From NCBI GenBank assembly GCA_040143965.1, contig JASJQH010006876.1, positions 1-64,000 of the forward strand: DNA of 64,000 nucleotides, written 5' to 3'. This DNA comes from Basidiobolus ranarum (taxonomy: Eukaryota; Basidiobolomycota; Basidiobolomycetes; Basidiobolales). This document shows, one piece after another, positions 13,020 to 24,300 of the stretch (position 1 is the stretch's first letter; each line of letters begins with the position of its first letter). Made by a program: the position numbers and the translations under genes. Below the pieces are notes generated by a model that was given only the letters and a program-made list of their open reading frames with translations, was not told where the DNA came from and searched no databases.

Positions 13020-13757
13020 ATGGGTAAACAACGTTCTCTTAGACCCAGTGCCAAAAGTATGTCTCCTGTCACTAATATTGAGTCTTCTCCCTCACCACCT
13101 TTGTCCCCATCTGCCAATAATTCTCAATCCGCCTCCCCTACGATAGCACCAAACCAACCTGGTGCTGCCAATGGACGCTATGAGCGTATTCTACCAAAGT
13201 ACCACCATGTCCCAATGGTTCCTCAATATGCAATTCCTATGGTGCCTGCCCATCCTGCTTTCCCTTACCCCTATCCTTTCCCGACACCGATGTCTGGTGT
13301 GTATTCTCGTGTCTCTGAGGAGCGTCAGGAGAAAGAAATGCTTCGCAAGGTATCCCATTCGGCCATTGAGCGTCGTCGTCGTGAGCGTATTAACGACAAG
13401 ATTTTTCAACTGAAGACACTGGTCCCTAGTTGTGCCAACCAAGTCAACCTACACAAGTTGTCAATCTTGGAATCCGCCATCGATTACATTCAGGAGCTTC
13501 AAGGCCGTTTGATGCAAGCTGGTCAACCTTCTACTGAGCGTAGCTGCATCAAAAGAGAGTCACCCGTGTTCAGCACGCAAACCGAATCCAGAGAAGATAA
13601 GGAAGAATCTACTCCTGTATTTGAGGATGCCAACAACCTTCTTATGCTCGCTGGCAATTCGCCCGAGTCTAGTTCCGATCAGTATTGCTATCCGGAGTCT
13701 ACAAGTATGGATTCCGCACGCAAGCCTAGGATGAGTGTGTATGACCTTCTGTGTTGA
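13020..13757 (+). CDS. Basic helix-loop-helix transcription factor
   Basis: A single exon of 245 residues from ATG 13020. The N-terminal 100 residues are Ser/Pro-rich and then Pro/Tyr/Phe-rich ('AHPAFPYPYPFPTP'), a likely activation or interaction segment. The bHLH lies at about residues 110-165. The basic part 'HSAIERRRRERIN' carries the H...E..R contacts for a CACGTG E-box. Helix 1 is 'DKIFQLKTLVPSC', and after a loop helix 2 is 'KLSILESAIDYIQELQ'. No long leucine zipper follows. The C-terminal 80 residues are acidic/Ser-rich. The family resembles fungal class B factors (Pho4/Ino4/USF-like), but the exact orthologue cannot be assigned. It presumably dimerises and regulates transcription in the nucleus. 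Confidence 0.9.
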   Translation: MGKQRSLRPSAKSMSPVTNIESSPSPPLSPSANNSQSASPTIAPNQPGAANGRYERILPKYHHVPMVPQYAIPMVPAHPAFPYPYPFPTPMSGVYSRVSEERQEKEMLRKVSHSAIERRRRERINDKIFQLKTLVPSCANQVNLHKLSILESAIDYIQELQGRLMQAGQPSTERSCIKRESPVFSTQTESREDKEESTPVFEDANNLLMLAGNSPESSSDQYCYPESTSMDSARKPRMSVYDLLC

Positions 13758-14809
13758 GTCGATATCCGATTCACACACTCAATGATATCCGCATGCGTCC
13801 ATTTTGTTTTTATACTCCACACTTTACAAATAATTGCAATCTCCGAACATTTCCCATAGACATGCGGGTCAAACTGAACAGCAATTATCTCGCATATCGA
13901 TCGAGTTTCTTGCTACCTTTGATCCGTCCACCCACCCACGTACTCAGTACAAACAAATGCTTTATCTAGCATGAATTTCCCATAGCTATGATGAGTATTT
14001 TCCCAGCCATCATCACATCCTGTATTATTTCAACCTTGTAATTTACTTTTCCTTTCATATTTACTCGATATTTCTAATTTTTGCTCATTTTGAATAATAA
14101 ATCAACTGATAATCAGCCATCATGAGAGGCAAAAATAAGAAACCATTGGGCTAGTTCTATCTTCGTGTCATGTATCAGTCCTGGGATTTTGAATCACGTA
14201 GAGCGTGGGAGATCCTAAACACCTACACGGTCATGACTAAACATGATCACTCCTTGGCAGTTTTCTGTAAAACAGGGTCCAAAAACCTGATGGTAATTAT
14301 GGATATTACAAATGTATACATCATCTTCGATATGGAAAGTCACTCGAGGTTTCAGTATAAGAGTTTGAAAGTTAATGACGCCAACAAATATTGATTGGTT
14401 CGTGCTTATTCTCTTTAGCTTTAACCAAATATACATTTAGAGCTCAGAGTTGATGAGGCAAGGCAGGACCCTGGATGATCTGAAATTTAGTGACAACATG
14501 AAAGCCTGGTTAGATACTAATGCGCCATCTGAGTCAAACTTGTATGGAGTTATGATTAGCCTAATAGTAATGCCACTCAGCTTATTTAAACCATCTTCGT
14601 CAAAGTAAGTTTAGTTTAATCAGTTTAGATTAAACTTAATTGAAGTATGTTAAACAAGATTTAAAATTCAAAATATCTTCAACAGAATTAGCAAATCAAT
14701 ATTTTTGATGAATTTTTCTACACATCCAACAAAATTCTACCATCAACGAAGTTTTATTCATTTCATAAGTTTCTCTTTTCCTCTTTGTATTTTACACACA
14801 TACATTATC
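13758..14809. other. Intergenic with a possible small or decayed gene
   Basis: Apart from the weak open frame at 14170-14394 and a downstream open tract at about 14443-14609 (see separate entry), I see only AT-rich DNA. Confidence 0.4.
14170..14609 (+). CDS. Unrecognised ORF, possibly a two-exon or decayed gene
   Basis: An ATG-started frame of 74 codons at 14170-14394 (MYQSWDFESRRAWEILNTY...) is followed by an open tract at about 14443-14609 that includes 'GRTLDDLKFSDNMKAWLDTN' and a hydrophobic end. An AG acceptor before the second tract makes a splice conceivable, but I could not fix a donor. No family was recognised. Composition looks protein-like, but the item could equally be a gene remnant or chance. 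Confidence 0.25.
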
Positions 14810-15113
14810 ATGCGCGTAGCAACCACCAGCACTACAGGTCCAGTTATCAACTCGGCTAAAGGACACATACTATCCTTGTATAGAAATTTACTACGTAACG
14901 CTCGAGGTTTACGTTATTCAGACAAGGACTATGTTATGGGAAGGATTCGTACCGAGTTTAAAAACAATGTAGATGTGAACAAATTACGACAAGACAAGTT
15001 GATTTTGGTAAGTCCATTTCCTTGTTTGATTTTCGTTGAATTTTTTCACTAAAATTTATTGAGTGTAGAAAGCCGAAAGAGTACTAGAGAATAACTTTGG
15101 TGGACTTGTGTAA
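14810..15113 (+). CDS. Small LYR-motif mitochondrial protein, MIEF1-microprotein-like
   Basis: Two exons (14810-15007 and 15069-15113) encode about 80 residues. The core 'HILSLYRNLLRNARGLRYSD' contains the Leu-Tyr-Arg motif, followed by 'IRTEFKNN' with the conserved Phe of LYR proteins. It ends 'KAERVLENNFGGLV'. The pattern LSLYR-LL-R--R-LRYSDKD--M--IR-EF matches the animal MIEF1 microprotein, an LYR protein that binds mitochondrial acyl-carrier protein and assists assembly of the mitoribosomal large subunit. I chose ATG 14810 because the next upstream ATG (14705) adds a tail unlike the family. Role in mitochondria is by homology only. Confidence 0.8.
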
Positions 15114-15484
15114 TTCTTGTCCATTTCAAAATAAGAGTAGAAGAATTCTCATTTTAATATATAAACTTGGATTTTTATGTGTCTCTTCTTCCTTTTCAGC
15201 ACTTCTTGGTTTATTTCATATTGTACAAAACTACATTTATAAAATTCAACACGTATCTCAGAAACATTTGCAAATATGATCCGTTATTTGGAATGAACAC
15301 TACCTAAGAGTATATACTGGTTGGAGGAATAATGTAATCAATTAAATTTATTGCTTGTAACAGGTGACAAGTAGATGATTATAAATAAATAATATCAAAA
15401 GAAAAGAATTGGTCAATATGCATATGAAGTAAAGCCCAATCGAAATATTCAACAGTGAGAATTTCTAGTTCAATAAAGGTTGTT
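15114..15484. other. Convergent intergenic region
   Basis: AT-rich spacer between the 3' ends of the LYR gene and squalene synthase. No feature beyond likely polyadenylation sequence. Confidence 0.5.
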
Positions 15485-17365
15485 TCATACTATTTGTGAT
15501 TGCCTTTGACTATATTGATATAGTAAAGCAATAAGAATAACGATGGCTGCATATTTGATGTAAAGCTCCATATCACTAGGCTTCTTGGCAGCAACCTTGA
15601 GCTTTGGATTAGTTTCACAGTATTGCAAAACCTAGATGAATATTCTTGTTAATTCATGGATTACAAGTTGGATTGCCAAGTGAATCCTAATGTTTACCTT
15701 TCCATATGTTTGACTAATTTTGATATAGTTAGGATCGTTGGCATTGTTCTTGAGCACAAATTTGTACATGAACTCTTGGAAGATACTACGGACATTTTCC
15801 AAGCTGTTGGCTTCATAAATAAGCTGAAAGAAATGAAGATTATGTTAATCGAATAAATCTAGCCTCATTGTGATATTGATAAAGACTCCTACTCTAATTG
15901 CGAGTCCCTTTCTTATTTTGACATTGCCACTAAAGACTTTGTAGTTGTTGAAAACTTCGGCAATTGTAGCAATAGCCATGACCTAGTTGGATAAATGTGA
16001 GCTATTGTTTTCGTCCTTGGGTGTATCATATCTACGTACCTGAGGGATGGCACAGAAGTTAAAAACAGACTGATTTTGAATTCTAGACAAATAATCTAAA
16101 GAATCGGTCACATGGGTGAGAGCGTCTAAGCACATATGATTTAAACACGCGAGCGCCTACAAGTATCAAAATAATATCTAAGTTATGTTATCGTTTACTC
16201 AAATAAAGAAAACTTATTACCTTTTGTTTGTTTTCAGGCTTAGTAAGGTCATCAAGATCTTTAACGTATAGACCATATATATCTTTAGGCCAGAATGTTC
16301 TACCATCTAGTAAATCTTCATAGAAATCACGAATGATATTGGTTTTTTGAAGAAAGAGTCCCATGGAGTTCGATCTAGAAGTGTTGCAAATCAGTACATT
16401 AAAACTGAATTAAGACGATGAGAGAGAAGTGAGACTTACAATTCATCCATCCCCGCGAAGCTAGAATCTACATTGAAATTAAAAATCTCTTATTAATGTC
16501 AGGTATATTTGCGATATATTAAAATAGTACTTACCTTCTAAGCCAGAAGCGGAAAACAATTTACTCAAACCCACACCAACCAAACCAGCCACATAATGGC
16601 AGTAAAGATGGTAGTCCTCTTGAGTAGAAACACGTTTGCTACAAAAATCAGCCATACCACCACCCATTCTACGAGTTATGTCGGCAATGACAACTTGATA
16701 TCTTAAGTAATGGAAAATTCATAAATGATCAGTACTTGAGGACTAATGACCGTTGGGAAAATCGAAAAGACTCACTCTTCTTTCAAAGTTAAAAACTCAT
16801 CAATGACGGCATCAAACTGGACAAGAAGGAGACGATCTTTTTCGTCTTTATCGTCTAATAATATATGTAAGGTTATTTTTTATATTGATGTAAAATTTAA
16901 TTGAAAGTAGTACGTACTCTCGGTGAAATTCCACCCAGGTTCATAGATTTTCTCATGGAAGGAGCGAAGCAAAGATAACTTTCTACCAGTAGGGATAGAC
17001 ATATCATCCTCTAAATATAGATGTAAGTATTTGATCAACATAAAATAGACATATGGTAGTATTTACCGATGGTGTCCAGACCACGAAGAATTAGATAGAA
17101 AATACACACCTTTGTAAATAAAGTCGGTTAGTAAAAGCGTTTCGTAATGCATAGAAAATAATCATAAAAATATTACAGCATCTCGAAGCTCCTCGTCTAA
17201 TTCTTTAATTACAGTAGCGAAAGACCTGGAAGTTTGGTCTAAAAAGTCATAACAGATAAACAAGGTATTGCGAGGAAATTTCGGAGGTGTCCGGGTTGCG
17301 TGGGAGAAAAATTTTACGATAGTAACTATCTCGGTGGGATGAAGGACTGACTCGAGTAAACTCAT
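15485..17365 (-). CDS. ERG9: Squalene synthase (farnesyl-diphosphate farnesyltransferase)
   Basis: About eleven exons on the minus strand, starting at ATG 17365 ([15 protein letters not shown]) and ending with TGA at 15485. Landmarks in order are '[16 protein letters not shown]', '[13 protein letters not shown]' (first Asp-rich, Mg-diphosphate-binding motif), '[19 protein letters not shown]', '[17 protein letters not shown]' (second Asp-rich motif), 'RTFWP' and '[14 protein letters not shown]'. The C-terminal hydrophobic anchor is '[12 protein letters not shown]'. It condenses two farnesyl diphosphates via presqualene diphosphate to squalene with NADPH, at the ER membrane. This is the first committed step to sterols. 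All catalytic motifs are present, so the gene looks functional. Confidence 0.95.
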
Positions 17366-19892
17366 GTTGTAAGCTGCTATGTTTCGAGAAGTAAGAGAGT
17401 GAAGAACGAAATGAAAGACTCGATGGTTTAATTTCAGATATCACATCTTCCCATCCATATTTGGTTTAACTATCTAAGCTAAATCGGTTAAAATCCGACA
17501 CGCTAATCGTTATCGGAACACATGTTCAATGACAATCGCCGTTCATTCAATACATCAAAATGTTTTCAGCGTAATGTTATCAGCACCAGCTTGACTACAT
17601 AGTAGCAACCATTTGACTCAAATTTTAAGAAATTGAGCTTAAAAGCAGACTTCAGATATTCATTCAGTAGCACATAATCAAACCAGCTTCATTGAAAACC
17701 CGATCAAGCACAAAAAGGAAATTGGTGAGCATTATGAGCCAATCTGATTGCCAAAATTATATGTCCTCAGCAATAATTTATACTCATTTGGGAAGTATTT
17801 TAGTAAATATACTCCGACAAACCAATGGAGTCATGAAGAATCACACTATTTTGATTTCTAAATATGGCTGGTTCAGAATGAACTTTAAACCGACTTGAGT
17901 CCATTTAGTTTATTTTATTGTTTAAACCAATTTAGAAATCATGTTTAGTTTACTTCATTGTTTAACAGTTCCGTGAGTTTATAGTGAAAGCTGGAGAAAG
18001 TAATACTCCGAGGGATGATACAAATGGAGTTGCATTTCTCAATTAATACAAATGTAGAGTTGCCATATTTATTATGAACTCTACACAGAGTTTCTCGCAA
18101 ATGAGAGGTGCAAGTTTTAATGAGCTCTAGCAACTATGCGGTCTCTATAAGTCAATTGATGAAACCGCTATGTTGGCAAACTATGGAAACTTTAAGAATA
18201 GTGGTAAGTACAGTTGTGCAACATTGGAGACAGTAGCTAATTCGGGGTGCTATAATAATAATGAGAGATTCATATTATGAGCAATATCCATGTTAAGCGA
18301 AAAGGAACCATTCTACAGATATGTGGGAATGCTTCGTAACACTAGTTTTGTATATTTCCAAACACGTTAAATAAGACATTTCAATAGTATTAAATCTACC
18401 TGTCGTAGCCCACCGCTGGTATAGGCATATGCAGATATAGAGCAATGCACACAATTGCTTAAAATATTGAACGACAACTCTATACTTGGCTATAGGCCAG
18501 TTTTGCATGTTCACTTCCACCATCCGCAAAGAGCGCTCAAATATGTAACCATAAGCCCTAGATTATACAAATACAGTTGAAAGAGAGAATGTAGATCTGA
18601 GAATATAGATAAATATGAGATGTTTTTCAAGTTTTAAAGCCAATCAAATTTCTGAGAAATTCGTACCTATCGGCGCGCTCCATACAAAAACTGTCAGAGA
18701 TTGTCATTAAGGTATTTTTGTGTAATTTTCTTTCATCTCCCCCAGGGTCGCTGCAATTTTGGTATCACAAAAGAAAATTAAACGGTACAACATATGGGGT
18801 TCCTTTACCGCTAGTATTATTTCTATTGATATTCGAATCTCCAAACAGTACTCGAGTTTCATATCTGATGCTTGACCGTAAATACTGATGGTGCGATGCA
18901 AGTCTAGAAAGATGATTACAAACTATGGCTATGTATGTGTCACTTTAAATCCATATTTCGTCATTCTGGAGACATTCAACACATTCCCAGAGATGCAGCT
19001 AGACACTATTTGTGACATGTAATTTAAGACTAAGTAAACAATAATGATCAGCGCTATTACATGTGAACTTGAACTATCGTGGGAGAAATGGGTTTATTTG
19101 ACGCTTTTCTCTTTATCATTCATATCAACAGACATTCATTTCTGCTGAGGAAACCCAAAGAGAGGAGCTATATATATAAGCGCTGCGGAAGCCAAAGTTA
19201 ATATGGAAAAACCTGAGAAACGTATATAGTATTCTAGAACCTCTAGAAGAAGTGGCAAGTAATGCTACTGAGTAGTTTTTAGAGTTTCGCTGATTTTACT
19301 TTATTAGATATGGTCCATATGGTAATTGTCTCGTACGTACTTTGGTACAGATATTAGTCTCAACAATAGCGTAATCAGAAGCATGTCCAGAATCCGAGAG
19401 TAATGGGGTCGCTTGGTGAATACTACCCTCTGATTGGGTCGGGTATTCTAATATGCCTGCAATAGATTTGCCAAGTCCATTTCTTCAATTGGTCCTGCTG
19501 GGTAGACGTTTGTTAACTGAGGTTTAGTATGTTACACGTGGAAATTGTTGGCATATCGAGGTTAGTATTTGGTAAAGCACGCGTTGATTAAGTTTAGCAT
19601 TATCACGTAACATAAGGCATAGCGCTGATAATTATAATATAATAATGTAATTATAAATAAATCCCAACATTTGGCTATTTTCATATTTCACCCAATACAT
19701 TTCCAGAGATACATGCTATTTTAGCACTGATTTGTCTTTTTTTTTAACTTAAATCCCTTAAATATCGAGCTGATCCCAAATATAGTTGTGAGAAACTATC
19801 GAAAGGTGGCTAACTTTTTGAAAAATATAAATAGTGTTAACCACCCTTTCATCTCATCAGCACCTCTCCTTCTGTAAACATCTCCCCTCACC
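17366..19892. other. Long intergenic region
   Basis: About 2.5 kb between divergently transcribed squalene synthase and alpha-arrestin. Several short open frames (17692-17898, 17945-18133, 18293-18529, 18707-18901) show no recognisable protein. A CACGTG lies at 19535-19540 and a TATA-like 'tatatataag' near 19170. Nothing else was supported. Confidence 0.45.
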
Positions 19893-20998
19893 ATGCACGC
19901 TACCAATATACTAGACATTAAGTTAGAAAATGATACATTAATTTTCAATGGGTCTCCATCAGACTCAGCCGGTGCTTTGTTAAGAGGCAAAGTTATATTG
20001 CGCTTAAAAGAGGCCACCAAGTTACGTTCACTCACTTTAAATCTCAAAGGAAGAGAAAAGACTACATGGACTGAATGTAAGTTCTTTGGCAATATATATT
20101 TATTCTTAAACAAATCCCTAACGACATATTTTCAGCATACGGAACCAAAGCTTTCGCCAATTACGCCAAAAGAAAATTGATTGATCACAGCTGGGTCTTA
20201 CTCGAACCTAAAAAGGAAGGTCACTCCTTTGCTGCTGGAGAGTATACCTACATATTCGAATATGCATTCCCTGGCTCTTTACCGGAAACTATTCATATCG
20301 ATAGCGGTAAAGTTGAATACAAGCTACAGGCATTCGCTGAAAGAAGTTTTCTTCAAAGAAACTTGACTAGCGAGAAGGAGATCAATATCAAAAGATATAC
20401 TAATAATAGCGAATGTAACGAATCAACCGATCTTTCCGATATTTGGGAAAATAAGGTTCGCTATGAAGTCCATGTACCGATGAAATGCTTTGGTCTTGGC
20501 GAATCAATTCCAATAAGCATCAATATTGCTTCTTTGATGGAGCAGGCTCACATTAAAAGAGTGGTGTGTTTTCTAAGAGAATCGATCACTAACCGTATCC
20601 CGGAGATGAACAAATTCAATGTTGATCATAACTGGTTGCGTCTTTGCTCAGAGAAATATGTCCCAACTACACACCTTCAAACGACACTTAATCTCCAAGT
20701 ACCCAATAATTCCAAATGTGTGCACATCGATTATCGTTCCGAATTGATTCGAATTCGTCACACGCTTCAAGTCAAAGTCGAAGTAGAGAAAGCTGGCACT
20801 ATTGACTACGTCATTTTTGATCTTCCAATTTACATTCTTCCAGCTGCTCATGACGAGTTTTTCCAAGACTTACCTTCGTATTATCCCCCGTGCTACGAGT
20901 ACACCGCAGTTAACGACAGTAACAATTGTCCTCCCCCTTACCCTGCTCGAGAGACCATATCATACCCTGTTAAATACAATGTTCAATGCTCTCGCTAA
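19893..20998 (+). CDS. Alpha-arrestin (ART/ARRDC-like) with C-terminal PY motifs
   Basis: Two exons (19893-20076, 20136-20998) encode about 348 residues. The N-lobe includes 'GALLRGKVILRLKEATKLRS' and 'LTLNLKGREKTTW'. Then comes 'AGEYTYIFEYAFPGSLPETI', the classic arrestin N-domain strand, and the C-lobe includes 'YEVHVPMKCFGLGESIPISI'. The C-terminal tail carries two PPxY motifs, PPCY and PPPY, near residues 325 and 338. These are docking sites for the WW domains of Rsp5/NEDD4-type ligases. Such proteins recruit the ligase to plasma-membrane transporters and trigger their ubiquitination and endocytosis. The intron falls in the TTWTE/SYGTK junction and restores the frame. Cargo cannot be inferred. 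Confidence 0.9.
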
Positions 20999-21306
20999 TA
21001 TCTACAGAGGATGTTCGTTTCAGTTCCCGTGCTTGGCACCAATGTATAAATATTAACCTTATGTAACATATCCTCTACTAATCATTATAATACATACAGT
21101 ATATAATAAATCACTATAAATATGCTTAATCCATTATTGATTTCTTGTGAAAGCCGATGATTAATCGTCCCTAGTTGTCATTTGAAAGTAGTTTATTTTT
21201 CACATCCAATTTGAACAAGATCGATCAGGAACATTGTTTCTAATTTTGTTGCTATTTCTAATGTCAATCAGTTACCATCTACTGATCCTTACTCTATGAC
21301 TGCGAC
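20999..21306. other. Convergent 3' spacer
   Basis: About 300 bp between the stop of the arrestin gene (plus) and the stop of the giant minus-strand gene. 'aataaa' near 21105 may serve as polyadenylation signal. Confidence 0.5.
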
Positions 21307-24300
21307 CTAGTAGCCCGAGCCACTATCGTCTTCATCCTCCTCTTTGGTCTGGACTGGCTCAGATTTGGCTATGGTTTTCTCAGCTTGAAGAAGGCTTTCA
21401 TTGATGCTTTCAGATATACTGTTGAAGCTTTCACTAGCGGAATCTTCATCAGATGTGTACTTGCTAGTAATTGCTCGATTGAAATCCTTATTTTCAGGAT
21501 ACCAATATCCATTGTGGAAGTCATAGCCATCGTGCAAGTCCTTATTAGAAGTGTCACTATAGGAGGAGCCACTGTCGGCATAGGCGCTATCACTAATGTT
21601 ACCATATGCACCGCTTTCAGAATCGTATTGACCGTCTTGGTAAGCATCAGAGTCTGAATTGCTCCAGGATTTACGGAATGCCTTCTGGTTAAACTTTGAA
21701 GCTCCCTTAAAACCAGAGCGGTCAAGTGCATAGCCCTTGGAGTATACTCCCTTCTTAATCAAGCTTTCTATATTAATATCGGGGGATACTAAAGAACCAA
21801 CCAAAAATCCATTCAAATTCAGAGTTTCTTTAAGACTTATAATAGCATTGTCACATTGCTGCATAGTCTCTCTAATGGTTGATAGCTCCTCAAAGAATCT
21901 ATGCGAATCAGTAGCACCTAGTAAGCCAAGTCTTCTGATGGATTCGTTCAAAGTAGGGATAATGTTCAACAAGTAGTCGACTTTCTGACGCTGTTCTTCG
22001 TCTAAAGATAGTAGTTTTTCAGTGCTCTTCGTTTGAATGGTGGTGAGTTTTTCCAAGACTTGATCAAGATATCCTATGCGACGTTTCAAATCCACGAAAT
22101 CTCTTGCATGATTGGGGAAAATCAGTTCTGGTCTAGTAACAATTTTCTCTAGAACCTTGGTGATTTGGTTCAGCCTAGATTTGATTTCTCTGTTCTCTCT
22201 GGATTGCTGTCGAGAAGCGAGTTCGAATCGGTTGATTAGAGAATTGGCATCGTCACCAGTAATTCTCCCCAGGGCATGTCCAATTATGTCCAGTCGATTA
22301 TCCAGACGTTTGAATCCTTGGTTGTTTTGTTGAGAAAGTTGTGTAAATCCACGTTCAATTAAAGAGTTTTGCTCCAAGTTCAAACGTACTGTCAATTGAG
22401 CTAGCTCGTTGATTTGGTTGGAAATACGAGAGACTGCCTCTGCAATCCTGTTGTTATCAAGGGTTTGACGCTTAATGTGGGACAAGATAGTGTCTTGTTC
22501 ACGGACAAGTTTCACCATCAGGGAGCTCACTTGGTTAATGCGCTGGTCGAAATGAGCAGTGATTTCACGATCATTCTTATTTTCTTGTGACCGGAAATCA
22601 TTTATCTCGCGTCTGAGTAAGACTTGGTGTTGGTTGATGATTTTCGCAACTGTATTTCTCAATTCTCCTAAACGATCGTTTAACCCAGCTAACTCGGCAT
22701 GATCATGTTCTTTGGTGTAAACCAGAAGTTCTTGTTGCTGTGATACAAGTCTTGCTACAATACCGTTAAGATTTCCTAGAGCCCCACCCATGTTGTTGAT
22801 TGCTATGGATTGTTTTTCGACCAGGCCAGTTAATCGCATTAGGTTATGTTGCTGACTTATAAGCTGCTTTAGCGCATCTCCAAACAAATTCAGTTTTTGA
22901 TCCAATCTAGTGAATTGTTCGTTTTGTTCACTGCGATTCAGCTCAAACAGCTTTCTTTGCTCGCTTAGCAGGAATTCCACCACTTCTTCGATCTTATAAA
23001 TCTTGGAAGCTAGTGACTCTATCTCTTGGCTATGCTTATGTGAGTTCCTAGATTCCACTGCCAAGAGCTGATTTTGTTGGTGAATAAGCTGATTTACTAG
23101 TTTTGCGATTTCGGAGAGTCTGATATTCATGTTTTCTGATAGAGCGTGCCCTTGTCGATTCAATGTAGTGACACCTCCCTTGGTAAATTCGAATAGTCGT
23201 GCATGCTGCTCAATCAATCTCTTCGTAGAATCACTAAGTCTTTCTAACCTAACCTTGACTTGATGTACGTCTTGGGGTAAGCCTAGTAGAGTGGTCACCT
23301 TGGCATCAATTTGCTGAGCTTCCTTAACAAGGAATTGTACAGCATCATCCAGATGAACTAAATTGTTGTTCAGTCTTTCAACTCCATCAAGTGTGGCCTT
23401 TGATATTTCAGTATTTTCTCTTTCAATGGCGATCAGAGCCTTTTGTTCCTCAAACAAACGATCAACAACTTGTGTTAAACGAGTCAGTTTCTCATTAAGG
23501 AATCGAGTAGAATCTTGAATCTTTCCATCTAAGCGATTTCCTTGTTCTACTTCCAATGCAGCAAGGTTTTGTTGCTTTCGTAAAACAAGTTGAATACCTT
23601 TCTCCAAACCGGCCAGACGAGCGAGTACAGCATCAAATCGATCCCGAGAATATCCAGATTTATCAAGCTTTTGTACAATTGTGCCTAAAAGAGTACGCTG
23701 TTGACCTATCAACGAGTTAACTCTTTCACCAAGTTGTCCAACTCTAACATCAACACCATGAATGGCCCCTGATTGTTGACGCAAAATCGTAAGTAACTCT
23801 TCCCGGTTCATGAGGTCATTTTGCTTCTTCGCGATATATTTCGCTACAGTGGAGAGTTCGTCAAAGTGCTGAGTGAGCAGGTACAGTCTATTTAAGATAT
23901 TTTCGTTTGGTAATCCGCGGTGTTCGTGACTCAAGATTTCCTTTTGAATTTCAAACAGCTTGCCAATACCGGAGTTAATGATCTCAAACTGTCTGTTCAA
24001 TCCTACAATCTGTCCCAACAATTCTTTCGGTGCCTTTTCCACAATTGTTTCTGATAAAAGAGTGGTTTGTCTTGTTATCATTTGACGTACACTCTGGCTG
24101 AATTCAGCAAAGCGACCGATGATTTGTCTACTGATTTCAGTTCCTTGACCAAATGCTTTTTCCACTATTTGAGTGATATCGTTTTGTCGGTGTAGCAGCG
24201 CATTTAGTCGTTCGTTCACCCCTGAAAGGTTATGTTTAATGGGTTCCAAGTCGCTTAATCTCTCTGCAATCACTTTCAGAACTTGCTCATTCCGTAATAT

